A stretch of 64,000 nucleotides of DNA from Liquidambar formosana (Eukaryota > Streptophyta > Magnoliopsida > Saxifragales > Altingiaceae): NCBI GenBank assembly GCA_039720395.1, contig CM077820.1, positions 49,771,425 through 49,835,424 on the forward strand. Reading direction: 5' to 3'. The position numbers and the translations under genes were made by a program. Below the pieces are notes generated by a model. It did not search any database, had not been told where the DNA came from, and saw nothing but the letters and a program-made list of their open reading frames with translations. Shown piece after piece: positions 14,401-27,020 of the stretch (positions are counted from its first letter, which is position 1; the number at the start of each line of letters is the position of its first letter).

Positions 14401-15525
14401 TACAAATTAGCCCCTAGCTTATCAACTTTTCCCAACCATCCACCTAAGGGAATAAGAAAGATGGGCCACCGATCAAACGGTCCTGATTATCATGAACCCT
14501 TTTGCCAGTTGTTGCTAGTTGTAACCTATCCTAAGTACACAAATGTACTTATCATTCAAGGACAGGATGAGGGTACCCTCTCTCTCTCTCTCTCTCTCTC
14601 TCCCCCCAAAATATCAAATACCCCACATTTCTTTATCAAAAAATAAATGAACGGTGGGATACATTACACATTCCTTAAATTTGTACTTTTCAAATTTCAA
14701 CCCCCCTTTGCCTATTTTTTTTCTTCAGAGGCCCCAACACTTTTAACCCCCCCCCCCCACCCCACCCCACCCCACCCCAAACTCCATGAATAGAACCGCA
14801 TACACACCCTATAGATGGCTAGATGGAGGGTGGTGACATATTTCACACGTGTGGAAAAACTCAAGACACACACGCTTTGGTGGGTTCCATTGCCAGGTCA
14901 TCACTCAGGTTAAAGGACAAAGAGGGGAGTGGAGGGTTGTTGTATTTGGTGGTCACTTTGGGTCTTCTTGTATATATCCTCTTGTGATTGGGGACCATTA
15001 GAGATGGTGCATTGCATCATATTTGGAAGGACACGTGTCTATTTTGTGTGGATTGGAGACCCCCTCTAACCTGTAGGGAGTTAATGCTCACAATGTCACC
15101 ATGCAATTTTTGGCCTCTTACACCTTTTTTTTCTTTTTCTTTTTTTTTTTAAATTTAATATATTGATTTTCCCACATATTATCAGGATACTATTAAAATG
15201 AATCCTCATTGGTTTTCTCTTTTTATTTTATTATTATTATTATTATTATTCAATCTTCTTCCTTTCTATTTTTATATAATAAAATTGTTTAGGATGTTCT
15301 AGTGGAAGCTGAGTCATGGATTCCCCCATTTGTGAATATTTAGTAAATTTTTGTTTTTGTCCAAAACCCAAACTCGTCCAAATCGTTCGAATATCTCACC
15401 GAATTAAAACAAGGAAGAAAAAGAAAAAAAAAAGGAAAAATCAAAACAACCTTTTTTCTTTTATTGGGTAGGAAAATAAAATATCAAGAAAACAATTCTG
15501 AATATAACCCAGGAAAATAAATAAA
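11437..15525. other. Gene-poor intergenic region
   Basis: No supported gene. Simple repeats: (AAT)n near 11907-11930, poly-T at 13346-13370, (CT)n at 14578-14602, a C-rich CCCCA repeat at 14749-14778, and (ATT)n near 15228-15250. GGGTAATGCTAC at 14128-14139 equals the terminus of the MITE at 62698 and may be a lone MITE end. The ORF at 11703-12107 is low-complexity in part and matches no family I know. Confidence 0.55.
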
Positions 15526-15780
15526 TCTATACTACCTATAAAAAGATGAATGTAAGAAAAACTTTTGATTGACTAATATACCCTTATTTTAATTTTTAAA
15601 TACACAATTACCCACCCTTCTGCATATATAGGAAATATAGTAATATGGAAACTATAATTCTAAAACACATACCTTAATATATTCTAAAACACATACCTTA
15701 ATATACAAAACACAAATAGGAATTCAAAGAAAACCCTAAATCAAATACTCCATTTAATACTATACATATAATCCTAAAAC
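15526..15780 (+). mobile_element. Helitron 5' end (partial, or start of a longer element)
   Basis: Begins A|TCTATACTACCTATAAAAAG and is very similar over more than 150 bp to the 5' part of the complete minus-strand Helitron at 33342-33711. It includes a 24-bp perfect tandem duplication (15657-15680 and 15681-15704). No CTAG end with a hairpin is seen before 16968. Confidence 0.55.
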
Positions 15781-16554
15781 ACGATGACTTCGTATCTCCC
15801 TCTTCCTCTCATTCTCTAGCAAACGAGAATGGCACACCTACTTCCCAGCGCAGTCACAAACCAAATACCCACATCATGGAGACGATACATGGAGACGATA
15901 ACGGATCTTAAGGGGCTGTTGCGTGAGTGTTTTATACTTTTATTATGTATTTCTTGAAATTTTGTTAGAATTCATATAATGCTGAATTTGTTTGTGGTTG
16001 GAGGTGGTTGTTTTCGAGGATTTTCGGTAGACTAGGAAAACCCGTGAATGCGTTTTGATTGTAACGTGGAAATTGTTGGAATAGGTCATATATGTATATG
16101 ATAATTATTATTATTATTTTGCTTCAATTTGGTTGTTAATGGGAAGGGAGGGGGAAAAAAATGAAAAAAATAAAATAAAAATCTCGATCTCCACTCTCTT
16201 TTCAATCTCTAAGTGAACAAAAAAAAATGTAGATGATGATACCATATAAAAATAAAATTGAGAATTTTTTTTTAGAAAAAGTAAGAAAAACTATATTATG
16301 AGGGATCAATTTCACTTATTAAAAAAATAAATTAAATAATATTTAAAAGCATCAAAAATATAAAATATAGAAAATAAAAATAAAATAATTATGTTTGCTA
16401 CTTCCCTTTGGAATGCACATCTCAAATTGAAGTAGCAAATTGCCACAGCCCACGTAAGGTAGCAAAAGACAGATTTGTTACCCTTTTTTTTTTTTTTTTT
16501 TTTTGGCTACCTCCCTCAAAGATGCTCTTGTATCACATATTAAATTATATTATA

Positions 16555-16968
16555 TCTATATTACCTATAAAAGTTTATACTTTAGAAACACTTTTGATTG
16601 ACCATTAGATCATTATTTTAAATTTTAAATATTTATTTGCCTCCCATATTTAACCAATTAAGAATGTTTATTTTTTAGCAAAAAAGAAGGAAAAAGGATA
16701 ACACAATTTATGTTCACTTCATAAATTCTATATAGCCTCCACTACTATGCATGTGTTCTAGCTAACTTTTTATTCCTTCCATAACTCCTAACAATTAAAG
16801 GAATTTTGACCTATTGTGTTGAGCGTTTATTCTAATAAGTTAAATTAACACAAAAGTAACAAATAATTAGATTTTCATGTTCAATATATATATATATATA
16901 TATATAGAATTTATAAATTTTTTTATTTAAATAATATTCATGTGCAACGCACGTGTGCCCATATCTAG
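16555..16968 (+). mobile_element. Non-autonomous Helitron
   Basis: Inserted between A (16554) and T (16969), as Helitrons do. It starts TCTATATTACCTATAAAAG and ends ...ATATCTAG. Just before the end is the short hairpin GTGCAACGCAC and the phrase CACGTGTGCCC. The length is 414 bp, with no Rep/helicase coding. A (TA)n tract lies inside at about 16885-16904. Confidence 0.8.
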
Positions 16969-19900
16969 TAAATAAGAAAAGAAAAGAAAAAAAGAAGAGA
17001 GTGAGAAAGCTACACCTCTAGCATATTCGAGGTTATCTTCCAAAGAGGCACTAAAGTACTTTATTACTTTGGAGCAAATTTCCATCAAATGACATTCACC
17101 CAAAATTTTCCTTTGCTTAACTTGAGTAAGTTATTTGCATACTATTCAACCAAATATAATGGACTCTATGGCAAATTTTAATTCATCATCAACTCCATCT
17201 CATTTCTCTTACAAAACCATCAAGAACTAATCTATCAAAATTATACTAGTTGAAGTTAAGCTTAAGCATTTTGATATCGCGGTGTTAAAAATGGATATAT
17301 AGCATTTTGATGTTCTAACCTATTATCCTTTAAGAAAAAAAAAAAGAGTAACACTATAGCGCCAAAAAAATTTACCCAGATCCTCTTATAATCTTATCCG
17401 ATCCACTAATAAAAAGTTTCATTAAAAAAATATTCATAATTGATTGATGTGGCGGTTTCCATATCATTTGAATAAAAATATTCAAATGACAAAAAAAAAA
17501 AAGAAAAAAAAGAAAAAAAAAGAAGGCAATTTAGTAGTTTCCTCAAAATAAAATATATTAAACTTAAATCAAGTTTGAATTTACCTATATTGTTCAAGCT
17601 TGTCTTGTGCATCTCTACTAAGTTTAAACTTTTCAGAAGCTTAACCAATCTTGTTAAACAACTTCAAATAATATTCATTTTTAATTAAAAAAAAAAAAAT
17701 CCACCACTCTTTTTCTTCACACATGCAAATACCGATTGCAAGATTCTTTGGAAGGGCATTATTGAAATCTTGTCGTACCTCATTGGCTTTGTCTTAAATA
17801 CTATATATCCATTTTTGAAGTGCTTTCTTTCTTTGGAATGGTTTACTTTAGTCCTACTGTGCACGATGTGTACTTCAAATTAATCCCTCACAGGTCTGGT
17901 GCCCTTAACTTGTAGAGTAACAGAGCTCATTGAATTGGTAAAGGTTATCAAGAGCCTCTAGCTCATGATGAACGCTTTAAAATCTACTTTGATCGTGTTG
18001 ATGACCAACGTGAACGTATAAACTTTAATTAAAACGTGTGATTAGATTTTGATGTATTTTGAAATTATTTTTCTACATAATAGATAATTCTATGTGATGG
18101 GTACATTGATTTTTATTATTTTTTACCACAACAATGCAGTCAAAAAGAGAAATCATCATACCTTAAAAGATAATACTATTCTCATATGGTATGACCCAAA
18201 TAACAGGGTCCATGGGAAGAGGAATGATGGGGTCGCCATCTTAACAGCCACTCCCTTGATTAAAATGCCTACATGAAGGAACTCACTTGAGGGTACCCTC
18301 AACGGACAAAATGTCAAAAAGGTAGGCGTGCATGTACAATAATGAGTGCTGCCAAACAAGTCCCCCCAAAATGTCCAAAACGACCCAAACCCAGAACAGG
18401 AAAACCCCAACCAGTCATGCATGCATCTACCCTACATTACATGACAAAAACACTCTCTCCCTTTCAGTGGCATTGCCATAGTTCAAACCTGCAGGTGAAG
18501 GCCATTACAGTCATTCTACCCCACCTCCTCAACCAGCGGAGAACGGACCCCGTTTGTCCTCACGTGCCCTGGCGCTGGCTGCACGCACGGAAGCTTTTGT
18601 CCCCTCCGTTTCCATTTTTGTTCCTTTCTTCATTGGGTGCTGTTCAAATAAGGATCGGTCCTTAATTCAAAGTTATTAATCTATAGTTGTGACCTATATT
18701 TTGTAAAATCTACTGTTGAATGGGACTTCCATTACATATAAGTTCTGCATTTCAAAAATCAAATTAATTTAAAAGTATTGATTAACATCCGATCTAATAC
18801 ATTTATAATTATTACACATTTTAGCCATTTATGATGAACCATCTAATTAATTTCGGATCAATTTCGTTTTAGGTAAGCATAGCCTACATGGGAAGACGAT
18901 CTAATCTAATGATATATTTCACAAAATATGAGCCATAGATAGAGTTTTTAAGTTTGGTTCTTAAACTAAAGGAATACTGGTCCTCATTTGAACAGAACTA
19001 CATATGGATTTCAATATATAAAAAAAATTACAGGGAATTATAGATTGGTTCGGCTATAGTCAAATAATTAGACATTTATACAAATGACTACTAACTTAAC
19101 TAAGATTGACTACTAACTATAATTATTTACCCGTAGTCAGACCAATCTATAATTCCCCAAAAATATATGGTATTCTAACACTCATGGTTCTTATCTATAG
19201 ATAGAATTTATAGAATTCGTAATTTGCCAAATTCAAAACTAGATCGGTTATGAATTCCTTTTATACATATCATGCATGTCAAATTTTTCATAAAATTTTG
19301 GAGCAAGATATTTCATAATCTCCAATTAACTTAGTAATATTTCATATTACTTACCTCTTTGATAATTAGAATATTAAAAAATAAATAAAAATTGCAAGAA
19401 CTTGAGTTACAAAATAGAAAATCATTTAAAAAAATGGAAAAAGGAAAAAACTATTACACCTATTTTCCTTTTTCCATATGTTCCATGTCTCAACTATGGA
19501 GAACCAGTTCTACATAAATGTATAGATCAACTCATCAACCTTCTACTACCTAATGCAGAATGAGCTTCTTCACAGCTTTACATGAATCAACACTTTTCGT
19601 AAGATCCAAGTCTATTAAATCTACAGTCGAATACGTGTATGTTTGTTATTATTATTTCTTTCATATGCTTATTATGTTTGATAATACCATAATTAGATCC
19701 ATGTTTGTTGTTATTATTATTTTGCCTATGTTTATTATTAGCTTCTTGCATTTTTTTTCCATACATGCCATACGGCACAAGAACCTTCACTTATTTCTAA
19801 TTCCCACCTCATGATACTTAATTCTTACTTTCTACCGTTGGATCAATAATTCATTGATTCATTATTTTCCTAAGAAAAAAAAATATAAGATATAATATGG

Positions 19901-19975
19901 CCTTGTTAGAAAAAGAAATAAAAATAAAAGATGATATTCAAGTTGAATGTTATACACAACATGATGATGGTCAGG
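16969..19975. other. Intergenic region, no supported gene
   Basis: AT-rich. The short ORFs between 17406 and 19814 are low-complexity or mutually antisense. No RNA gene or clear transposon is recognised. Confidence 0.55.
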
Positions 19976-19979
19976 CAAG

Positions 19980-20066
19980 CACGTGCTGATATAATTTATA
20001 TCAACACCCAATGTAAGGGGTAAACCCCCAATACATGGTGCTGATATAACTTATATCAACACGTGG
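19980..20066. repeat. Small palindromic MITE-like repeat, copy A
   Basis: CACGTGCTGATATAATTTATATCAACACCC is followed about 30 bp later by its near inverse GGTGCTGATATAACTTATATCAACACGTG. Each arm holds its own palindrome (TGATATAA/TTATATCA). Related sequence occurs at 55028-55178. Confidence 0.5.
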
Positions 20067-20355
20067 GTTTTGCTTTAAATTTGGGTTTTGGGGTACACCC
20101 AATGGGAACATAACCGATACACAACATGTGGGTTTTGCTTCAAATTTTGATAAAAGCAGCTATATATGTCATTCTACTTCTACAGAATGATTGCATATTA
20201 TGTTTATCATCTGGTATCATTTTTTTTTTCTTTTTGAAAACATGGAATTAAGCAATCTATATATATACTATCATAAATTTTTTAAAAAAAACATAAAAAT
20301 GATTTGGATGTTTTATGGGATTCCACTTTTTTAAAAATTTTAAAATATACCCCCT

Positions 20356-20455
20356 TTTTTATTTTATTTTATTTTTTTTCCAAGTTACATTAGAAGGACT
20401 TGAATCCCACCCTACCCTGGTATATCATTAGGCTACAATGGCCGGTGATTTAAAA
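20356..20455 (-). mobile_element. SINE-like tRNA-derived fragment
   Basis: On the minus strand an A-box-like GTAGCCTAATGATATACC is followed by a B-box-like GGATTCAAGTCC and then an A-rich tail (T-rich on plus at 20356-20381). It is too degenerate for a functional tRNA. Confidence 0.4.
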
Positions 20456-21086
20456 TGCCCATTTCATCAACATATTATATAGTTATCATAATTAATTAAA
20501 AAAAATTAAAAGAAGAGTAGTAAGTAACTAATATGGGCCAAATTCGTGGGTGAATGGTGATCATGAGGAGATAAATAGGATACTGTGCGCGTGCATATGC
20601 ACCGGGTGTGCCAGCACTTCTAATTTTACTAGAACGTGGGTCCCGCGTAACAGGTTCTTTCGGTCACTCTTTTGAGTCTTTGTCGTCTCGCTCGTCTCTC
20701 TTCACCCCAGTCGCTTTTTAGCATTTAACTCATCATTTCGCTTCCGTGCGCCGCTCCTCTTATCCTTCACCCCTCATCCCCCCTCTTCTCTCTCTACTCT
20801 CCGTCTCCCTCTCTCTCTCCTCTGTTTTATTGCAGAGTGTGTATCTATTTCAGTATCAGAGATTTAAGCAAGCAGCTCCTAGAGAGAGAAAGAGGGGGAA
20901 AGCCCTAAGATTAGGGTTATGTTTTGTTTGTATTAGTTTACACCAGGGTGAGTTAGAAGAAGTTTATTGTTGGTAGAGGGAGAAAAACCCAAGATTAGGG
21001 TTTCCTTTGTCTTGCTTTGGAATCTTGATGAAATTGTGAAGTGGGTAATCCTTGAATTATCTGTGTTGGCTGCTAGGGCAGTTTTC
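20456..21086 (+). promoter_or_regulatory. GID1 promoter and leader with two minimal uORFs
   Basis: A CT-rich stretch (20755-20826) typical of plant leaders precedes the GID1 start. Upstream ATGs open two very short frames: ATG TTT TGT TTG TAT TAG (20919-20936) and ATG AAA TTG TGA (21028-21039). The phrase AGATTAGGGTT occurs twice (about 20908 and 20992). The transcription start is not known, so whether both uORFs are in the mRNA is an inference. Confidence 0.45.
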
Positions 21087-22816
21087 ATGGATGGGAGTAA
21101 TGAAATCAACCTCACTGAGTCAAAGGTATTTGATTTATTTGATGTGGGAATGTATATATCTGTATGTATGCACAATTTTTGTTATTATTATGTGTTGTTC
21201 GGTGATCAAATATGGAATCATTGATGGGTTTATTTATTTATTTATGGGTTCTTTGAATTTTGGGTCTTGGGGTTGTGATTTTGTTCCTAATTTTTGTTGA
21301 TTTTAGCCTGGGTTTGGAGTTGTTAATGTTTGTGTTTTTTTATTCAGATTGAAGATCAAACATTGAATCTTTGATGGGTTAGTTTTTGCTTTTGGGTTCT
21401 TTGAATTTTGGTTGGGTTTGTGATTTTGTTCCTAGAAAGTTGAAAGTTTGTAAAATTTTATGGCAGGTTTTGGAGCTGTAATTTAGGGTGTTGATCTGGT
21501 TTGGAGGTTTCTAGATGGCTTTAGGGTTTGTTTGGCTGATTTCATACTTTAGGGGTTTGTTCTTATTGTTTTTGCTATTTTATCATAGTGTTTCTTGTTT
21601 ATTTGTTGGGTCTAGGGGTAGTTCATGTGTTACTCATTTCTTATCTGTTCTATAGAGTTACTGCAAATCCTGGAAATATATATATGCTGTTTTATTTGAG
21701 TACTAGCCTATTAGGTGCTGTAGGATCTCTACTTCGGTTTATCATGGCTTTGTAGCTGTGGATTGTGAAATTTCTGACTATTTTCACCTTTTTTTTTTTG
21801 GATGGGTTTGGGGTTTATAGATGGTCGTTCCACTGAATACATGGGTCCTCATCTCCAATTTCAAGCTGGCTTACAATCTTCTTCGTCGCCCTGATGGTTC
21901 TTTCAACCGTCACTTGGCAGAGTTCCTTGACAGAAAAGTCCTTGCCAACGCTAACCCAGTTGATGGGGTTTTCTCTTTTGATGTTATCATAGACCGTGGC
22001 ACTAGTGTCTACAGCAGGATCTATCGGCCGGTCAATGCTGAAGAACCTCAGCCGAGCATTGTTGATCTTGAAAAGCCCTTGAGTGCCGATATTGTTCCCG
22101 TCATAATTTTTTTCCATGGTGGAAGCTTTGCTCATTCCTCTGCAAATAGTGCCATTTATGACACGCTTTGTCGTCGACTTGTGGTCAATTGTGAAGCTGT
22201 TGTGGTATCAGTGAACTATCGGCGTGCACCTGAAAACCGATACCCTTGTGCCTATGAAGATGGCTGGACTGCTCTTAAGTGGGTTAACTCAAGGCCATGG
22301 CTTCAAAGTAAGAAGGACTCAAAGGTTCATATATACATGGCTGGGGACAGTTCTGGTGGCAATATTGTTCACCATGTTGCTGTTAAAGCAGTTGAATCAG
22401 GAATTGAAGTATTGGGGAATATACTACTCAATCCCATGTTTGCTGGGGAAAAGAGAACAGAATCAGAAAAGCGATTAGATGGGAAATATTTTGTTACAAT
22501 CCAAGACCGGGACTGGTATTGGAGAGCTTTTCTTCCTGAGGGGGAAGATAGGGACCATCCAGCATGTAATCCCTTTGGTCCCAATGGTAAAAGCCTCGAA
22601 GGAATCAAGTTCCCTAAGAGTCTTGTTGTGGTGGCTGGTTTGGATCTTTTACAGGACTGGCAGATGGCTTATGCTGAAGGGCTTGAGAAGGCTGGTCAAA
22701 AGGTGAAACTTTTATATCTGAAGCAGGCAACTATTGGGTTTTACTTGTTGCCAAACAACAACCACTTCTATACTGTCATGGATGAGATTAGTAGCTTTGT
22801 GAGTTCTGACCGTTAA
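21087..22816 (+). CDS. GID1: Gibberellin receptor GID1
   Basis: Two coding exons, 21087-21125 (13 codons, donor AAG|gtattt) and 21821-22816 (331 codons plus stop), phase 0, 344 aa. The intron after codon 13 is the conserved GID1 position. The protein is a carboxylesterase-like soluble receptor. It has the N-terminal lid (PLNTWVLISNFKLAYNLLRR), the oxyanion HGG at 112-114, and GDSSGG at 188-193 with Ser190. Asp288 is present, but the third triad residue is Ile318 (in ATIGFYLL) where an esterase has His. Loss of that His is the GID1 hallmark: it binds bioactive gibberellin and then DELLA proteins, recruiting SCF-SLY1/GID2 for DELLA degradation. From memory the sequence is closest to the A/C clade rather than GID1B. 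Complete, with no frameshift. Confidence 0.97.
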
Positions 22817-25800
22817 TAGACTTAACTTTATCAACAGGCGGCGCTACATAACAGAAGGTTGACATTTCGCTTGGGGTCATATTTTTCTGAAGGGGTTGTT
22901 TGCAGTTTATAAGATTGTGTAGTAGTACTACTTACTCTTTCTGTTGATCGTGATATTGAGATTCTGCTCCATGGGGTCTGGTTCTTCTTCATCTAGAGAT
23001 GGCTGGGCTTGTATGCTGGGTGCAGAAAGGCTTGGTTCAGCATATAGCTGGATCAGAAACTTGTGTCTGTTGAACATCCTAGTGCTGAACTTTGGGTGAT
23101 ATGGTTTGATGAAGCTTATGGCGGCAGAAGCCGTTTAACTAAGTTTGGCGGAACCACCAAATTTAAGATTACCCACTCTGACTTCTGGCCAGAAAGGAGG
23201 GGAAGACAGGTGTGTTGGGGTAAGATTTGGTGGCCGATCGATGGGGATCGGTGCCTGGCTAATGTTATATAGCTAATTTTAGGGAATGGATGGGAACTCA
23301 TCCATTTCATTATGAACCTGTATGTCTATATACATATTTCCTAGAAATATATAAAGGTGTTTGCTTATATCCTGTTTTCATTCTTTGTTGGTTCTGTTGG
23401 CATTGAATCTTTTTGTTCTTCAATTTTCTTTTCTTCAGGTCTTTTTTTCGTATATTATTTTCCTTCTGACTTGCACTTTGCTCCTGAACTGGTAGACATT
23501 CTAAGCTTTAATTTACATCAAGCAAGCTCGAACAACCATTCTTTATATTCTAAAGTCTATCATTAGATATCTGATCAAATGTAACAGACCTCAGTGAAAG
23601 TTACTCTCAGGTGCTTTAGCATACTATTGAAGACCCTCTATTTGAACTCCATACTTCCTAGTTAATTGGAAACATCGGAATTCAAAGATGTCAAAATTAT
23701 TGGTATACTGTTTTCCCATTCACTTATTAGCCCCAGGCAGCATTCATTACCGTAAACACTTTCAGTTCTAATCTATATGGGAAGATAGGATATTATGGGT
23801 AGTAGTGGAGACATGGTCTAAAACCAGAATGCCTCAAGGACAATTCTGGCTTTGGAAATGTTCTCGTGTGAAATGAAGCTCACCGATTTGTAGAAATGTG
23901 TTAGAATTTGTGAGTGAGACATGCCATGCCACTGAAAAGGGGGATATGGTACACACTACACAGAGGGGAGTCAATTATGGGCTTTAGCTACAGGTTGGGG
24001 CAATTTTAGAGCTGGGCTGTGGGGTCTGTAGCCTCTTTCTGGCATCAGATTGAGGAATCTGGAATCTGGAATCTGGAATCTGGATCTTGAAGATGATACA
24101 AAAGCCTATCTCGGACATATCTATGATGTAAAAAAAAGAGTGGTATCTAATCTTGGCAAGAGGGTCTGAAACTCTTCTCACTCCACTCTGCTGATAGTTA
24201 GTGCTTGTGTGGATAAACTAGCAAATATAGGAATAGACTATCTATGGAATCCTCCAGCCGAAGGCAGTCCCTTTTGTTTGAAGATGTCTGGTTCCTGTAT
24301 TTTTAGGAGCTTCCCATTGGGTCTTTTTAAAAATATCATTTTCCATTAAACAAAGAAGAATGGGGAATATGACTTTATGAGCATGTTGTTGCTTTTGCTG
24401 AAAAGAGGAAAATGTCAAATAAATTGGGCATTTGTGGAAGGCAGATTCCTTGGGAAAATTGGAATGCATTTTTTTCTTTGGGTTACTGGCAAGATTAAGA
24501 AAAACTATGTACAATCAATCTGTAGTTGGCTATTAGAAATTTAGAAAGAAAATAGGTGCCATAACAGAGATTCGAACCGAACGTGAATTATGGGATACAA
24601 GGACCCACATGTTTTTATCATCTGACTTGGATGGCATCTTCAAATGCCATTGTAGGAGATGCATGAAAAATATTAGGAAAAGGTATCAAATTGATTGTGT
24701 TGGTATTAAAAGGAAATGATTAGAGGACTCAGTAGGAGGAGATTTAGACATGGATTGATTAAAGATGGTGCTTTTACAAGGTCAAATAATTGGGATAAGG
24801 TTCTGTTGATTGATTTATAACCATTCCTTGCTAAAGTGGATAGAGTATGCTAAAAAAATCACCCCCACAAGACACTGAAGCAGCTTATAAAGAAATGCAT
24901 TGCACTTTGCAGCCATCCATCCTTAATTGTCTAAAATCTTTTGTGCTAAATTTGCCTAAATTATACCCCCATACCAGAAGGGTATCCATCTTTTGCAATG
25001 AATGATTGGATGTAATATCAAATCATCAAATTTTGCCATATTCTGATATTGATATTACTCTTTCTTGTCCTTTCAACTGCATGTCTGTTCTAGGTGAGTA
25101 GTTTGGAGCTTGGGATGGCAGAAAATACAAAAAGAATTGGCTTGTTTTGAAAGGGAAGAACCCAACTAGTAGTGGTTGGAATTTGGATGCATTAAAGGGG
25201 ACCATATGAGAACCCAACACACAAAGCTTTCAAGCTGTTAGGATTTGCTTTCAAAGTGATGGGAAGAATATAAAAATTGGTAAGGAACAGCTAAGCTTTG
25301 GACAAAGACATGCAGACTTGGTTGATTGTCTTTCCAAAGCGCAACTTAAAATATGTCGTAAGCATGCATGAATATATCAATCACTTAAGGGGCCGTTTGG
25401 AAGCATAGAAACCTAGTTAGCTGCATCTGATTCTGACTGAATTTCATTTAATTATTGATTGGTAAAAGACCTCTGTCGTATATGACTGCCCAACTTCATC
25501 TAGAAAATAGGATATTAACTTGCTTTTTTTCAAAACAATTTGAAAGTCTGATGAAAAATAAAAAACAGAAAAGGCTTAGATAGCATTAAGGGAATGGATA
25601 TTATTATTATTTTTTCTTTCAGAATCTGGTTTGTTTGATATGAATATTTGGTTTGTGTGTGTGTGTCTGTGTGAAGGAGGGTTAGCTGGTTCAGGGTCAG
25701 AATACATTGACATTCACAAACAGTGGATTCATTGAATCCAAACAGATCAAACTCAACCTGGTCAATTCAGGTTGAGCATGGTTAGAAAGGGTCAGAGAAC

Positions 25801-26829
25801 CCAACTGACCCGAATCCAATGTGTATAGTGTAACCAGCCCAACCCGATCCATCTGAGTTTGGAATAAAAAAATTTAAATAAAAAATAAAAAATAGTTTGG
25901 GTTGGGTAAGCTCGAGTTGGGTTGGCCTTGGGTTCAAGGTTTTGCAGCTAAATGTACTAATTCATACTTCATAGTTTCTCTTCCTTGTATTTTGTTTCCC
26001 CTAATAGTCTTAAGGGATAATTTGAAAAACATAAAAATCTGGTAGGGCAAGATAAGTACAGCCACTTTTGATTTCACCATTATATTGATATTATTTGGGT
26101 TATTTTAATTGCAACTTTTTGATGTTTTAATCTAATCCGTTAAAACACCCATCCAACAGCTCTCATTAAACTCTGTGCAATGCTGAGTTACAGCATCAAA
26201 TCAAACTCCCCAAAATGTCAACAAATCATGATTTGGGGAGGAACTTCTACTTTTCTACATGACCAGCTTTTGGCCAAAAATGGTTCGTGAAGAAATATTT
26301 TTACCATCTATTTTATACAGAGTAAACGATATCAACCCATTTTTTCTCTGATTTGCTGAGAAAATATTTTTTAGCATAGGGAGTTTTTCCTTTTTTTCTC
26401 TATCAATTCAACTAAACTGTACATCGGTATAAGACACACTGGCTCAAAACAAGCGGACCATATAGGCATATAGCTGAACTGTTCAACTGATGCACTAGGC
26501 CCCGGTGCGGGCCAAATGAAGAGCAGCGGTCCAGGTTTTTACGAAGATGGGTATTAACCTGAGCGAGATTTGCCTCAGAAAATTGCGTGTAATGAACGGA
26601 TGAGAAACTTTGGACTTTGACCGTTGATTCTAATGCACTAGCTGTCAAAACATTATGTAAGGTGTTCGTTTTAAAGATCAAACATTCATCAAGCAACATT
26701 TTATCTTCCTAGCTAGAAGTTCAAAAGAATCAATGGCATCATTTGCCTTGAAGCAAAACTATGTTTGATAATCCTAGAGCCAGCAGCAACTTGACCTCCA
26801 AAAATATTGATCGATAAACCCAACGACTG
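22817..26829. other. GID1 3' UTR and intergenic region
   Basis: The first several hundred bases likely include the GID1 3' UTR. A GGAATCT 7-bp tandem repeat (about four units) lies at 24054-24084. A B-box-like GGTTCGAATCTC on the minus strand near 24570 may be a SINE scrap. No gene is supported; the 26412-26699 minus-strand ORF has no recognised similarity. Confidence 0.55.
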
Positions 26830-27020
26830 AAGCATCCTCTAGCAATACAGATGCTGCAGCAGAACTTGGTGTTACGAAAGACACCCAAGTCCCAGAAGGT
26901 CTTCTAATGTGCATCTGCTGCCGGTTTTCGTCTTGCAACTTAATCGTTGCTCCGTTGTTGAAAGCCCTCTTATAGTTGAAATCCATCTTCAATCTTTCAT
27001 TCATCAATAAACACTTGCTC
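26830..27020 (-). pseudogene. Decayed 3'-terminal fragment of the coiled-coil gene at 28166-30091
   Basis: Read on the minus strand, three blocks align with the tail of the intact gene. GTTTATTGATGAATGAAAGATTGAAGA matches its TTTACTGATGAACAAAAGATCGAAGA. AAGAGGGCTTTCAACAACGGAGCAA matches AAGAAAGCTTTCAAAAACAAAGAAA. CTTCTGGGACTTGGGTGTCTTTC...GCTAGAGGATGC matches CTTCTGGACTTTGGTGTCTTCT...GCTAGAGGACGC. Small indels break the frame. It lies about 1.1 kb downstream of the parent's stop in the same orientation, so it is probably the remnant of a tandem duplicate. Confidence 0.75.

Noticed and set aside
14749..14778. CCCCA tandem repeat as telomere-like or G-quadruplex element
   Set aside because: Not the plant telomere unit and short; treated as a simple repeat.
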